Assembly (NCBI RefSeq): GCF_036867195.1
Contig: NZ_JBAJII010000001.1
Location: forward strand, 3,658,001-3,722,000
Direction: 5' to 3'
Source of the DNA: Arthrobacter sp. Soc17.1.1.1
Lineage (GTDB): Bacteria; Actinomycetota; Actinomycetes; Actinomycetales; Micrococcaceae
Length of the DNA: 64,000 nucleotides
The notes beneath the pieces were generated by a model. That model ran no database searches. It had not been told where the DNA came from and saw only the letters and a list, made by a program, of their open reading frames with translations. Positions 8,746-17,792 of this stretch are shown one piece after another. A program made the position numbers and the translations under genes. Within the stretch, counting starts at the first letter, position 1. Each line of letters starts with the position of its first letter.

Positions 8746-9133
8746 GGCCCGTCCTCCCGGTCGGCGCGGGCTGTCCGTCCGGTGCCTCGCGGGCGAGCTG
8801 CAGCTCCCGCAGCATGAGGAACAGCGGCAGCGCGAAGGCGAGGGCCACCGCGAAGGTGAGCGGGATGAACAGCAGCCATCGCCGGCGCCACCCGAGCCGG
8901 CGCCCCTCGACGCCGTAGAAGATGCAGGCCACGAGCGCGGCCACGACGACGTCCACGGCCGCCGAGGAGCTCGCCGGGTTGGCGAACCACGCCTCGAGGT
9001 AGGTGCCGTCGGTGCCCCGGTACGCGAGGTTGAAGTACCAGGTGCCGACCAGTCCGGCGACGGACAGCACCGCATAGGCCATGACCGCGGCGAGGGTGGT
9101 GGCCGGCAGCGGCTGCCGGGTGCGGGCGGTCAT
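8729..9133 (-). CDS. DUF2834 family membrane protein
   Basis: A 134-residue integral membrane protein with about four hydrophobic segments (about residues 12-32, 54-76, 84-108 region and following). The GTWYFNLAYRG and FYGVEGRRLGWRRRW segments fit the DUF2834 family, whose function is not known. It overlaps the preceding membrane-protein gene by 4 bp (ATGA) and the following gene by 17 bp, so it belongs to the same transcription unit headed by the MerR regulator. Confidence 0.75.
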   Translation of the reverse strand: MTARTRQPLPATTLAAVMAYAVLSVAGLVGTWYFNLAYRGTDGTYLEAWFANPASSSAAVDVVVAALVACIFYGVEGRRLGWRRRWLLFIPLTFAVALAFALPLFLMLRELQLAREAPDGQPAPTGRTGHGIRR

Positions 9134-10125
9134 GCCGCACCGCCGGCCACCGGCACGACGGCGGGCTCGAGCGGACCGGGGCCCCGGTCCCGTCCCCGCG
9201 CCAGGATCACCGCGATCGACAGGGCCGCCAGGAGCAGCAGGCCGCAGGCACCCAGCACCACGTCCGGGCTCGGATCCACCACGGACTGCCCGGCGAGGGC
9301 CTGCAGGGTGAGGAGCGCGACGACGGCGGTGTAGAACGCGGCGAGCACCCGGACGACCCCCCGCCGCACCGAGGGATCCTTCAGGGCGGACACACGACGT
9401 GCCGCCAGCTCGAGCAGGACGGCGCTGATCGGCAGCAGCTGCAGGGCGTGCATGCCGACGAAGTGGGGCACACGGAGATCGCCCGCCACGGTGCTCCAGC
9501 CGAGGAGGAGCAGGCCGGCACCGCCATCGGCCGCCCCGACCGTGTGCGCCCCGGAGACGCCCTGCCAGTTCTCCAGCTGGGTCGCCGTCGGGGCGGTCAT
9601 CAGGAACCCGAGGGCCATGCCGGCCAGGCCGATGACCACACCGGCCCGCACGGCGGTGGAGCGCGCCGGGTCGGCGCCCCTGACCCGGAACAGGAGGACG
9701 CCCACGATCAGCGAGGCCAGCCAGAGGACGACGATCGAGAATGCCATGACGCGCCACAGCGCCGCGCTCAGTGGGGTGGTGACGTTGAAGTGGCTCGTGG
9801 TGTCGGCCAGGACGGCGCCGACGATGACGACCATCTCGACGAGGACGGCCGCGGCCGCCAGGGTCCCCAGCCACCAGGCCAGGCGCACCTTCGAGCGCAC
9901 CTGCCCGATCAGCCAGGACAGCGTCAGGGCGTAGAGGAAGAACGAGATCGAGAACTTCAGGGGCTTGGCCCATGCGGGCGCGCCCACGATCTCGCGGGGG
10001 TCGACGACGAGGCCTCCCAGGCTCACGAGACCGGTGAGGGCCATCAGGGCGGCCAGGAGCAGGAGCGGTCTGTGCCAGGCCACGGCGGCCAGGGGCGGGC
10101 GGGCGGGGTTCACGGTGTGCTGCAT
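9130..10125 (-). CDS. Multi-pass membrane protein, unknown function
   Basis: A 331-residue hydrophobic protein with roughly nine transmembrane helices. No transport or enzyme motif is recognised. One notable stretch is PAWAKPLKFSISFFLYALTL near residue 52, and another is HFVGMHALQLLPI in the C-terminal half, where a conserved-looking His lies at a membrane boundary. It follows the MerR gene by 17 bp and overlaps the DUF2834 gene by 4 bp. Context suggests it is a target of, or works with, the MerR regulator. Confidence 0.72.
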   Translation of the reverse strand: MQHTVNPARPPLAAVAWHRPLLLLAALMALTGLVSLGGLVVDPREIVGAPAWAKPLKFSISFFLYALTLSWLIGQVRSKVRLAWWLGTLAAAAVLVEMVVIVGAVLADTTSHFNVTTPLSAALWRVMAFSIVVLWLASLIVGVLLFRVRGADPARSTAVRAGVVIGLAGMALGFLMTAPTATQLENWQGVSGAHTVGAADGGAGLLLLGWSTVAGDLRVPHFVGMHALQLLPISAVLLELAARRVSALKDPSVRRGVVRVLAAFYTAVVALLTLQALAGQSVVDPSPDVVLGACGLLLLAALSIAVILARGRDRGPGPLEPAVVPVAGGAA

Positions 10126-10142
10126 GAGTCCTCCTCGGGACT

Positions 10143-10781
10143 TCAGCGGTTGGGCGGGGAGCCCGCGCCGCCTCCGGCGTACCGGGTGTACGAGACGTGC
10201 TGCTGGGCCGCACGGCGGAGGCCGGCGAACAGGGCGTCTCCGAGCACGGTGCCGACGACGACCGTCTCGGCTTTCGCGCTCCGCCCCTCCTGGGCGTCCA
10301 CCAGGTCGAGATCCGCCTCCGCGACGGCGAGCGCCGCGTCGGCGTACCGCCGGTACCAGTCCTCCGTGGCGTTCAGGCCGGAGTCCTTGAGGGCGGTGAG
10401 TGCGGCGGCGGCGTCGTAACGTCCACAGCCGTCCGGGTCGACATGCCAGTCCTCGAGGAGCGAGTCGACCCGCTCCAGCTCCGTATCCCGGATCGCGGCC
10501 GGGTCTGCCACCCGGGTGGCGGCACGCTGCGCGACACCGAAGGTCTCGATGAGCGGGCGGTCGGAGTCGATGGCGTCGAGGACGTCGCCTGCCGCGGCGA
10601 GGCTCAGTCGACCGAGCTTGACGAGCGCCTGGATCAGCTTCAGGCGCCGGAGGTGGTTCAGGCCGTACTGCGCCTGATTGGGACTGGTCCGCGTCCCCGG
10701 GGAGAGAAGCCCTTCCCGGAGGTAGAGCTTGATCGTCGCGACGGGGATGGAACTCGCTTCGCTGAGCTGGGCCATCCGCAT
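10143..10781 (-). CDS. MerR family transcriptional regulator
   Basis: A 212-residue regulator. The N-terminal winged helix-turn-helix (MAQLSEASSIPVATIKLYLREGL, residues 3-26, divided here only for reading) and the following HLRRLKLIQALVKLG dimer helix are typical of MerR. No cysteine cluster for metal sensing is seen in the C-terminal domain, so a small organic ligand or protein signal is more likely. It heads an operon with three downstream genes and is transcribed away from the ABC exporter; palindromes in the shared promoter region (10836-10868) are candidate operators. Confidence 0.85.
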   Translation of the reverse strand: MRMAQLSEASSIPVATIKLYLREGLLSPGTRTSPNQAQYGLNHLRRLKLIQALVKLGRLSLAAAGDVLDAIDSDRPLIETFGVAQRAATRVADPAAIRDTELERVDSLLEDWHVDPDGCGRYDAAAALTALKDSGLNATEDWYRRYADAALAVAEADLDLVDAQEGRSAKAETVVVGTVLGDALFAGLRRAAQQHVSYTRYAGGGAGSPPNR

Positions 10782-10835
10782 ATGGATACCTTACCTATCG
10801 GATATCCCAGATGTCCATAGCTGGGTGTCACGCAA

Positions 10836-10868
10836 CGGACTGTCCGTCCGGACAGTCGGGACTGTCCC
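10836..10868. promoter_or_regulatory. Cluster of three GGAC(T/A)GTCC palindromes between merR-like gene and ABC exporter
   Basis: Three overlapping or adjacent palindromic sites are seen: CGGACTGTCCG (10836-10846), CCGGACAGTCGG (10848-10859, one mismatch) and GGGACTGTCCC (10858-10868). They lie between the divergent starts at 10781 and 10912 and 44 bp before the exporter start. I infer operators for the adjacent MerR protein or another regulator of the exporter. Confidence 0.5.
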
Positions 10869-10911
10869 TGCGGCCGGGGCGCCGGAAGCTCTCCACGGAC
10901 AGGCTTGAGGC

Positions 10912-11658
10912 ATGGACAATCCCACTCCCCCACCCCTCGCCGTGCGGCACCTCCGGAAGTCGTTCCACGGGGTCCGGCGCGTCGAGGACGTCACCTTCAC
11001 CGTCGGCGCCGGACGTGTCGTCGGCCTGCTCGGCCCGAACGGCGCCGGCAAGACGACGAGCATCCGCATGCTCCTGGGCCTCGTCGCCGCCGACTCGGGC
11101 GAGGCGCTCGTCCTCGGCAAGCCCTACCGTGCGCTGGCCGATCCCCTCCGGCAGATCGGTGCCGTGCTGGATGCCGGCGGCCTCCACCCGGGCCGGACAG
11201 CCCGCGAGCACCTGCGCATCGGCGCGGCCCAGGGCCGGTTCGCCGCCCGGCGCGTGGACGAGGTGCTCGAGACCGTGGGCCTGGCGGCCGACGCCGGACG
11301 CAGGATCCGCGACTACTCCCTCGGCATGCGCCAGCGGGTGGCGATCGCCACCGCACTCCTCGGCGAGCCGCGGATCCTGGTGCTCGACGAACCCGCCAAC
11401 GGTCTCGACCCCGCCGGTATCCACTGGCTGAAGCAGTACCTGCGCACCTTCGCGGACGGCGGCGGCAGCGTCCTGTTGTCCTCGCACATGCTCTCCGACG
11501 TCGCCCGGATCGCCGACGACGTCGTGATCATCGCGGGCGGGCGGGTCCGCTCCGCCCTCTCCCTCGACGAGGCCCTCGCGAGCTCCGGAGGCGACCTCGA
11601 GCAGTACTACCTCTCCCTGACCGGCACGGACGAAAGGGCTCCCCATGCTGCGCGCTGA
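10912..11658 (+). CDS. ABC transporter ATP-binding protein (exporter)
   Basis: A 248-residue ATPase of the ABC-2 exporter type. Walker A is GPNGAGKTTS (about residue 40), the signature is YSLGMRQRVA (about 136), Walker B is ILVLDEPANGLDP (about 156), and the switch His is in LSSHMLSD. The gene overlaps the permease start by 14 bp. A GAGG lies just before the ATG. With the permease it forms a single-cassette exporter of the BcrA/lantibiotic-immunity style; the substrate is unknown. Confidence 0.9.
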   Translation: MDNPTPPPLAVRHLRKSFHGVRRVEDVTFTVGAGRVVGLLGPNGAGKTTSIRMLLGLVAADSGEALVLGKPYRALADPLRQIGAVLDAGGLHPGRTAREHLRIGAAQGRFAARRVDEVLETVGLAADAGRRIRDYSLGMRQRVAIATALLGEPRILVLDEPANGLDPAGIHWLKQYLRTFADGGGSVLLSSHMLSDVARIADDVVIIAGGRVRSALSLDEALASSGGDLEQYYLSLTGTDERAPHAAR

Positions 11659-12457
11659 GATCCTGAAACTGACCACCACCACCTCGACCAGGGTTGCGAT
11701 CCTCATCGCAGCGCTGGGGCTGATCCTGACGCAACTCGCCTTCACCCTCCTGCTCCCGGCCCTGCGCGAGGACGGAGCAGCCGGAGCGGACGTCACGGCG
11801 GAACTGCCGGTCATCGACATGGGGTTGGCGGAGAACCAGCTGGCCGCCCTGAATCCGTTCGGAGCATCGATGGGCACGGGGTCGATCGGCGCCGTGATCG
11901 TCGCCGTCGTCCTGCTCGGCGTCCTGGCCGGAACCGGTGACTTCCGGTACGGGGGTATCACGGGGGCGGCACTGGCCGAGCCGAGGAGGTCCCGCATCGT
12001 CCTCGCGAAGGCCGGCGCAGCGGCCGCCACCGGCGCGGTGACGGGGGTGCTCCTGGCCGCGGTGGCCCTCCTGACCCTCGGCGTCACCCTCCTCAGCCGG
12101 AGTACGCCGTTCACCGCCTCCTTGCCGCAGGTCCTCGGCCTCCTCGGCCGCGGAGTACTCGCCGTCACGCTCCTGACCCTCGTCGGGCTGGCCGTCGGGC
12201 TGATCCTGCGCAACCAGCTCGCCGCCGTGCTCGTGATGCTCGGCGCCCTGGTGCTCGAACCGGTGCTCATGTCGATCGTGCAGCTCGCCACGGGGACCGT
12301 GCCCGTCTGGGTGCAGCTCCTGCCGGTGTCCCTGTCCCAGGCAGCCGTCGGGTCCGGCGCGGCCGTGGCACCCGGCACGGCCCTCGGGGCGCTCGCCGCC
12401 CTGGCAGCGATCGCGGTGGCAGCCTCGGCACTCACCCTGCGCCGCCAGGACCTCTGA
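11645..12457 (+). CDS. ABC-2 type transporter permease
   Basis: A 270-residue membrane protein with about six transmembrane helices and a large extracytoplasmic loop after the first (about residues 35-70). It overlaps the ATPase gene by 14 bp and is its obvious partner. The sequence resembles permeases of antibiotic or peptide exporters, but the cargo is not determined. The next gene, a secreted hydrolase, starts 46 bp later. Confidence 0.85.
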   Translation: MLRAEILKLTTTTSTRVAILIAALGLILTQLAFTLLLPALREDGAAGADVTAELPVIDMGLAENQLAALNPFGASMGTGSIGAVIVAVVLLGVLAGTGDFRYGGITGAALAEPRRSRIVLAKAGAAAATGAVTGVLLAAVALLTLGVTLLSRSTPFTASLPQVLGLLGRGVLAVTLLTLVGLAVGLILRNQLAAVLVMLGALVLEPVLMSIVQLATGTVPVWVQLLPVSLSQAAVGSGAAVAPGTALGALAALAAIAVAASALTLRRQDL

Positions 12458-12503
12458 CCCCCGGACGCCCTCCCTCCCAGACCGAACCCGAACCCGGAAA
12501 GAC

Positions 12504-13823
12504 GTGATCCCCATGCCTGCATCGCCCTCCAGCACCCCCGCCATCCCTTCCACCCTCTCCACCACTGCGCGCACCACTGCGCGCTCACCCCGGGCCCGCT
12601 GGGCCGCCGCCGCCCTCGCCGCCGCCCTGACGGCCGGGAGCGGGGCCGCCCTGCTCCAGCCCGGCATGCCGGCGCAGGCCTCGGCGGCAGCCCCCGCCGG
12701 CGCCTCCACGGCAGCTCCGACCGGCGCCTCGGCGCCCGAGCGACAGACCGAGCCGGTCGCCGCCGTCGTGCAGGAGCAGCTGCAGAAGCTCGTCGACGCC
12801 GGTTACCCGTCCGCCTCCGCTGCGGTCACGGGCCCGGACGGGACCACCCTCACGCTCGCAGCCGGCACCGGGAACCTCGTCACGGGTGACGCCGCCCCCG
12901 CCGACGGGCAGATCCGGATCGCCAGCAACACGAAGATGTTCGTCAGTACCGTCGTCCTGCAGCTCGTCGAGGAAGGAGCGCTCGCGCTCGATGAGCCCGT
13001 CGGGACCTATCTCCCGGGACTCGTGGCGGGTGAGGGGATCGACGGCGGGAACATCACCGTCCGTCAGCTGCTGCAGCACACCAGCGGCCTGCCCGAGTAC
13101 GCCGACCAGATCGCCGCGGATGCCTTCGGCGCGCAGCACACCTACATCTCACCCCGGGACATGCTCGATATCGCCCTCGGGAAGCCGGCGGTCTTCACCC
13201 CCGGCGCGCGGTGGGAGTACAGCAACACGAACTACCTGGTCCTCGGGCTGATCGTCGAACGCCTCACCGAACGCCCGCTGTACGAGGAGATCGAGCGCCG
13301 TGTCGTCGAACCGCTCCAGCTCGCGAACACCTACCTGCCCGTCCCGGGCGAGCAGGAGCTGCGCGGCACGCATCCCCTCGGCTACCACCTGGACACCGCC
13401 GGCGAGCTGAAGGACATCACCACCATGGACCCCGCGTTCGCCTGGGCCGCCGGCGCCATGGTCTCCACCCCGAGCGAGCTCAACACCTTCATGAGGGCAC
13501 TCCTCGCCGGTGAGCTCGTGGACCGGGAGAGCCTCGCGGAGATGCAGGCCGCCGTACCGGCGGGGGACGAGCTGTGGCCCGACGCCGTCTACGGACTCGG
13601 CCTGCAGGGCTACCCGCTCAGCGGCGGCGGCACGGCCTGGGGACACGGTGGGGACATCCCGGGCACCCAGACCCGCAACGCGGTCGGCCCCGACGGGACC
13701 GCCGTCACCATCGCGGTGACCGCCCTGCCCTGGGCGATCGTCGACCCCACCGACGAGACCGCGCTCCTGGCCCGGTACAGGATCGTCGTCGACGCCCTCG
13801 ACGTGATCCTGCAGGCCGGGTGA
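12504..13823 (+). CDS. Secreted class C beta-lactamase-fold serine hydrolase (DD-peptidase-like)
   Basis: A 439-residue exported serine hydrolase. A long basic N-region and Ala-rich helix (about residues 28-62) form a signal peptide. The penicillin-binding fold has all three motifs: SNTK (SxxK nucleophile and base, about residue 142), YSN (about 238) and HGG (about 380, the HxG/KTG position). This pattern fits DD-carboxypeptidases/esterases such as the Streptomyces R61 enzyme more than true beta-lactamases. The GTG at 12504 and the ATG at 12513 are both possible starts. Its stop overlaps the histidine kinase start (GTGA). Confidence 0.87.
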   Translation: MIPMPASPSSTPAIPSTLSTTARTTARSPRARWAAAALAAALTAGSGAALLQPGMPAQASAAAPAGASTAAPTGASAPERQTEPVAAVVQEQLQKLVDAGYPSASAAVTGPDGTTLTLAAGTGNLVTGDAAPADGQIRIASNTKMFVSTVVLQLVEEGALALDEPVGTYLPGLVAGEGIDGGNITVRQLLQHTSGLPEYADQIAADAFGAQHTYISPRDMLDIALGKPAVFTPGARWEYSNTNYLVLGLIVERLTERPLYEEIERRVVEPLQLANTYLPVPGEQELRGTHPLGYHLDTAGELKDITTMDPAFAWAAGAMVSTPSELNTFMRALLAGELVDRESLAEMQAAVPAGDELWPDAVYGLGLQGYPLSGGGTAWGHGGDIPGTQTRNAVGPDGTAVTIAVTALPWAIVDPTDETALLARYRIVVDALDVILQAG

Positions 13824-15130
13824 GGACCGGGAAGGACGACGGACGCACCGGGGCGCAGCCCGCGCCGGTGCGTCCGTGGTTGACTCGTTCCGTGCGGAAG
13901 ATCAGGGACGGCGGGCAGGGCGCTCCACGGCGGAATCCGGCGTTCCCGCTGGCGGTCCTCCTCGCAGCGGTCCTCCATCTCGTCGCAGGGGTCGCCGGGA
14001 TCCTGGAGCCGGCCCCCGGCCCGCTCCTCACCGTCCTGCAGGCGGCGCTCGTCGCCGGGCAGGCCCTCGCGCTGCTGGTCCGCTGGACGGCGCCGGTCCC
14101 GGCCTTCGTCGCCGTCGTCCTGCTGCACTCCGTGCTCCTCGCCTCCAGCGCCGCCGAACTCGGCATCGGCAGCCTGGCCGTGATGTTCGCCGCCTACCAC
14201 CTGATCCGTCGGGCGGCCCGACCGCCGGCGTTCCGGGTGCTCGCGGCGATGGCCGCCGTCAGCAGCGGCGTCGCGTTGATCGCAGCGCTCCTCGCCGGAC
14301 GCCTGCCCTTCCCGGCGGTGCTCGGCCTGATCGCCGCGCGGGTGGTCTTCGAGTACCTGGTGCCCGCCCTGATCGCGGAGTTCGGCCGCGGACGGGAGCA
14401 GCTCCGGTACGCGGCGCGCGAGCGCGAGCAGTTCACCGAACGCGAGCGCTCCTATCTGATCGAGCAGGACCGACGGGCGGAACGCACGGCACTCGCCCGC
14501 GAACTCCACGACATCGCCGGTCACCACCTGTCCGGCATCATCGTGAGCGCCCAGGCGGCCGGGGCGCTGATCGCCTCCGACCCCGAACGGAGCCGCACGA
14601 TGCTCCGCGAGCTGGAGGACGAGGCCCGGGCGACCATGGCGGATCTCCGGGGCACCGTGGGGCTGCTGCGGCCGGACGCGGACCCGAAGGACGGCGGCGG
14701 ACGGGCGACCATCGGCATCCCGGGGCTGGACGACCTGCCGTCCCTGCTCGACGCTGCGGCCGGACGCGGTCAGCGCGTCTCCTTCAGCGTCACCGGGGAT
14801 CCGTACCGCGTCGGACCCGTGGCGGAGGCCTCCATCTACAGGACCGTGCAGGAGTCCCTGACGAACGCCGCACGCCATGCACCGGACGCCGACTGCACCG
14901 TGTCCGTCGAGTACCGGCCGGACGAGCTGGAGGTCGTCGTGGAGAACGGGCCGGCGTCCGGCCCCCCTGCGAATGCGGCGGAGGGGAGGCCGGGAGGACG
15001 GGGCTACGGGCTCATCGGGATGAACGAGCGTGCCGACCTGATCGGGGCCGACCTCGACACCGGGACCACCGCCGGGGGCGGCTGGCGCAACCGGCTCCGC
15101 ATCCCGCATCCTGTCCGGGGACGCTCGTGA
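13820..15130 (+). CDS. Sensor histidine kinase (NarL-type, HisKA_3)
   Basis: A 436-residue membrane kinase. About five hydrophobic helices (residues 33-155) are followed by a coiled-coil-like linker, the phosphoacceptor motif ALARELHDIAGHHLSG (His at about 237), and an HATPase domain (TVQESLTNAARHA; GYGLIGMNERADLIG). The GTG at 13820 overlaps the hydrolase stop by GTGA, and the end overlaps the response regulator start likewise, so the three genes are translationally coupled. The kinase probably controls the neighbouring exporter and hydrolase in response to an envelope signal; that is inference from context. Confidence 0.88.
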   Translation: MRTGKDDGRTGAQPAPVRPWLTRSVRKIRDGGQGAPRRNPAFPLAVLLAAVLHLVAGVAGILEPAPGPLLTVLQAALVAGQALALLVRWTAPVPAFVAVVLLHSVLLASSAAELGIGSLAVMFAAYHLIRRAARPPAFRVLAAMAAVSSGVALIAALLAGRLPFPAVLGLIAARVVFEYLVPALIAEFGRGREQLRYAAREREQFTERERSYLIEQDRRAERTALARELHDIAGHHLSGIIVSAQAAGALIASDPERSRTMLRELEDEARATMADLRGTVGLLRPDADPKDGGGRATIGIPGLDDLPSLLDAAAGRGQRVSFSVTGDPYRVGPVAEASIYRTVQESLTNAARHAPDADCTVSVEYRPDELEVVVENGPASGPPANAAEGRPGGRGYGLIGMNERADLIGADLDTGTTAGGGWRNRLRIPHPVRGRS

Positions 15131-15846
15131 TCCGGGTCGTCGTCGCGGACGATCAGGTCATCGTCCGCACCGGACTGTCCATCCTGCTCGGTGCGGCGAA
15201 GGACATCACGGTGGTCGGCGAAGCCGCGAACGGTGAGGAGGCCGTCCGCCTGACCAGGTCGCTCCGGCCCCACGTGGTCTGCATGGACATCCGGATGCCG
15301 GTCATGGACGGCATCACCGCCACGGGGGCCATCACCGCCGACGACTCCGTGCACACCGGCGTCCTGATCCTCACGACCTTCGACATCGACGACGACATCT
15401 TCTCGGCGCTCGAGGCAGGCGCGGCCGGATTCCTGCTCAAGGGGGCGGACGAGGGGACGCTGCTCGACGCCGTGCGTTCCGTCGCCCGCGGCGACGGGAC
15501 GCTCGACCAGCGGCTGACGCGGCGGATCCTGAGGGAGTTCGGCAACCGACGGCAGGCCACGCCGCCGGCACCGCACGCATCCCGGATGTCGCAGGAATCC
15601 CGGACGGCCCCGGACGGGGGGCCCACCGATCCCCTTCCCGCACCCCTCACCGCACGCGAGCTCGACGTCCTCCACCTGCTGGCAGAAGGCCGCTCCACCG
15701 CCGAGATGGCCGCACACCTCTTCGTCGAGCAGACCACGGTGAAGTACCACCTCGCGGGGCTGCTGCAGAAGACGGCCTCCCGCGATCGCCTGCAGGCGGT
15801 GCTCTGGGGTTTCCGGAACGGCCTGGTCGAGCTGCCGGACCGCTGA
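15127..15846 (+). CDS. LuxR/NarL family response regulator
   Basis: A 239-residue regulator paired with the upstream kinase. The receiver domain carries the acidic pair in VVADDQ, the phosphoacceptor Asp in VCMDIRMPVMDG (about residue 54), and the KGAD lysine. A linker of about 30 residues rich in Pro/Ser leads to a LuxR helix-turn-helix (LTARELDVLHLLAEG, then TVKYHLAGLLQK). The GTG start at 15127 overlaps the kinase stop. Last gene of the apparent five-gene unit from 10912. Confidence 0.9.
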   Translation: MIRVVVADDQVIVRTGLSILLGAAKDITVVGEAANGEEAVRLTRSLRPHVVCMDIRMPVMDGITATGAITADDSVHTGVLILTTFDIDDDIFSALEAGAAGFLLKGADEGTLLDAVRSVARGDGTLDQRLTRRILREFGNRRQATPPAPHASRMSQESRTAPDGGPTDPLPAPLTARELDVLHLLAEGRSTAEMAAHLFVEQTTVKYHLAGLLQKTASRDRLQAVLWGFRNGLVELPDR

Positions 15847-15892
15847 GTTACCGCCGCGGGACAGGGCTCCCCCGCGGACCGGACGACGGGCG

Positions 15893-16774
15893 TCAGCCCA
15901 GGAGGTCGAGTTCGTGCCGGAGGTTCCGCAGGGCGCGGTCCGCCCAGCGCTGCCGGCCCGTCGCCGTCCGGAACAGCGGATCGAGGGCGATCAGCTGCGC
16001 CAGGACCGATCGCCGCCCGTCAATGAATGCCGCATCGGGAATATGGGCGTACTCGTCACGGACGGCCGCGGCGTACCGCTGGTACTCGGCCTCCGATCCA
16101 CCCAGCACCGCCAGGTCCGCATCGCACAGGAGCTGCCCCGCGCGGTCGCCCTCCGTCGGGTCGTGACCGATCGTCAGCAGGACGAGTCGCTCGACCTCCC
16201 GCACCTCCGACGACGGGATCAGCCCTGCCAGGCGCTTCACGGCGAGGTCCGCCGAGGCCCGTTCGTCGTCGCCCGACGCCCCCTGGTACACGGCGTCGTG
16301 GAACCACGCGGCGAGCACGACCGGGCGCCGCAGGGCCTCGTCCGGAGGATCCAGCAGGACATCGAGTGCCTCGAGGACCGCGAGGAGGTGTGTGGGCGTG
16401 TGGTACCTCCGATGCTGCTCCCCCCACCGGTCGAGGAGCTCCTCCCCCAGGGCCGGGTGCTGCGGGAGCACCGTCCTCCAGCGCGATGCCAGTGCCGCGC
16501 GGAGCTTCGGGCCCCGCCGCCGCGCGGGTATCCGCAGTCCGCTCGCGATCAAGGCCCGCACCAGATCGGCGCCGCTGACCTCCTCCGCTCCACGGTCCAC
16601 CAGCTCGCGGTACCGGCGCGCCGGCACGTCGTAGTGGTCCTCGTCGAACGCCCGCCGCGGGATACCGGCCGCCTCGGCGAAGGCATGCAGCTCCCGGAGC
16701 GACGACGTCGACACCAGGTGCGAGAAGACCGTCCCATGGGCGGGCCAGGACGGAGGATCGATGAGCACGGCCAT
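15893..16774 (-). CDS. DUF4031 and HD-domain-like protein
   Basis: A 293-residue protein with two parts. The first 80 residues (MAVLIDPPSWPAHGTVFSHL, followed by GIPRRAFDEDHYDVP) are a DUF4031 domain. The rest is an HD-type metal-dependent hydrolase-like region with HRRYHTPTHLLAVLEAL and VVLAAWFHDAVYQG, giving the His and His-Asp metal ligands. The fusion is known in actinobacteria, but no substrate is established. It is the last of three same-strand genes (17668 to 15893). Confidence 0.83.
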   Translation of the reverse strand: MAVLIDPPSWPAHGTVFSHLVSTSSLRELHAFAEAAGIPRRAFDEDHYDVPARRYRELVDRGAEEVSGADLVRALIASGLRIPARRRGPKLRAALASRWRTVLPQHPALGEELLDRWGEQHRRYHTPTHLLAVLEALDVLLDPPDEALRRPVVLAAWFHDAVYQGASGDDERASADLAVKRLAGLIPSSEVREVERLVLLTIGHDPTEGDRAGQLLCDADLAVLGGSEAEYQRYAAAVRDEYAHIPDAAFIDGRRSVLAQLIALDPLFRTATGRQRWADRALRNLRHELDLLG

Positions 16775-16808
16775 GGGCAGCAGTCTAGGTGCGGGCCGTG
16801 GCTGCCCG

Positions 16809-17102
16809 TCAGGGAGCAGGCTTCGTCGCCACCCCGTCCAGCCACAGCTCCGTCGACGCGTCCGCATGGGTGCCGCCGCTCCCCACGTGCTTGCCGCTGA
16901 TGGTCGGCCCGTTCCGGATGACGTGGACGAGCGCCATGGCGTGTCCGCGTCCGAGGTCGTGCTCCTCCTTGAGCCACGCGACGATCTCACCCGCCGACGC
17001 GTCGGGGCCCTCGAAGCCCCGCTCCTTCGCCTGCTGCACGAGCTGCCGCGGGGTCCGTCCCGTCCTCGCCTCGATGGTGTCGAGATATGCCTGGAAGGAC
17101 AT
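16809..17102 (-). CDS. DUF4287 domain small protein
   Basis: A 97-residue protein. Its N-terminal two thirds (MSFQAYLDTIEARTGRTP, then AWLKEEHDLGRGHAMALV) match DUF4287, a helical domain of unknown function. The C-terminal third is a short polar tail. The gene starts 2 bp after the stop of the RibD-like gene and ends 34 bp before the DUF4031 gene, so all three are probably cotranscribed. Confidence 0.8.
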   Translation of the reverse strand: MSFQAYLDTIEARTGRTPRQLVQQAKERGFEGPDASAGEIVAWLKEEHDLGRGHAMALVHVIRNGPTISGKHVGSGGTHADASTELWLDGVATKPAP

Positions 17103-17104
17103 GG

Positions 17105-17668
17105 CTACTCCCCCGAAGTCTCGGGACGGAGGGCGTAGGACGCGAGGACGTTGCCTCTGCTCGTCGTCGTCAGCTCCTGCAACTCGAGTCTCGTGACGGG
17201 GTCAGAGGGCTCGAACAGGTGGCGGCCGGTGCCGGCCACCACCGGATGGACCATCAGCATCAGGGAGTCGAGGAGTCCGGCGAACAGGAGCTGGCGGACC
17301 AGCGAGATGCTGGCGCACACGGCGATGTCGCCGCCGTCGGTCTGCTTCAGCGCCCGCACGAAGTCCTCGAGCGGCCGGTTCATGAGGGAGGCCTTCGTCC
17401 AGCCGAGCTCACCCGACAGCGTGCGGGACGCCACGAACTTCTCGACCGGGTTGATGAACGCGCCGAAAGGATCGGAGGCCTCGGCCCGTGGCCAGTAGTC
17501 GGCCCACTCCTCGTAGCCGTGACGGCCGAGGAGCACGGTGTCCACCCTGCTGATCATCGCGCCCATGCCGGCTCCGAGCTCCGCGTCGAAGCTGTCGAAC
17601 TGCCAGAGATGGGGGGATTCGACCACTCCGTCCACGGAGGAGAAAAGGCCGGCTGTGAGTCTGCGCAT
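17105..17668 (-). CDS. Dihydrofolate reductase/RibD C-terminal family protein
   Basis: A 187-residue protein of the RibD C-terminal (dihydrofolate reductase-like) family. It opens with LTAGLFSSVDGVVESP, has VLLGRHGYEEWADYWP, the SRTL stretch, and the nucleotide-binding pattern GGDIAVCASISLVRQLL. Such single-domain relatives are probably NADPH-dependent reductases, but real substrates are rarely known. It heads a three-gene unit and is divergent from the sigma factor gene (124-bp gap). Confidence 0.83.
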   Translation of the reverse strand: MRRLTAGLFSSVDGVVESPHLWQFDSFDAELGAGMGAMISRVDTVLLGRHGYEEWADYWPRAEASDPFGAFINPVEKFVASRTLSGELGWTKASLMNRPLEDFVRALKQTDGGDIAVCASISLVRQLLFAGLLDSLMLMVHPVVAGTGRHLFEPSDPVTRLELQELTTTSRGNVLASYALRPETSGE

Positions 17669-17792
17669 AGGGGCTCCCGTCGATGGTGGTGTCCCCAGTA
17701 GACGTCACAGCCGCCCCGGAATCATCGACGGCGCGAAACTTTTCCCGCAGCCCACCTCCCGCGCCGGTGCAGCCGTTGCTACGCTCGGAGGC

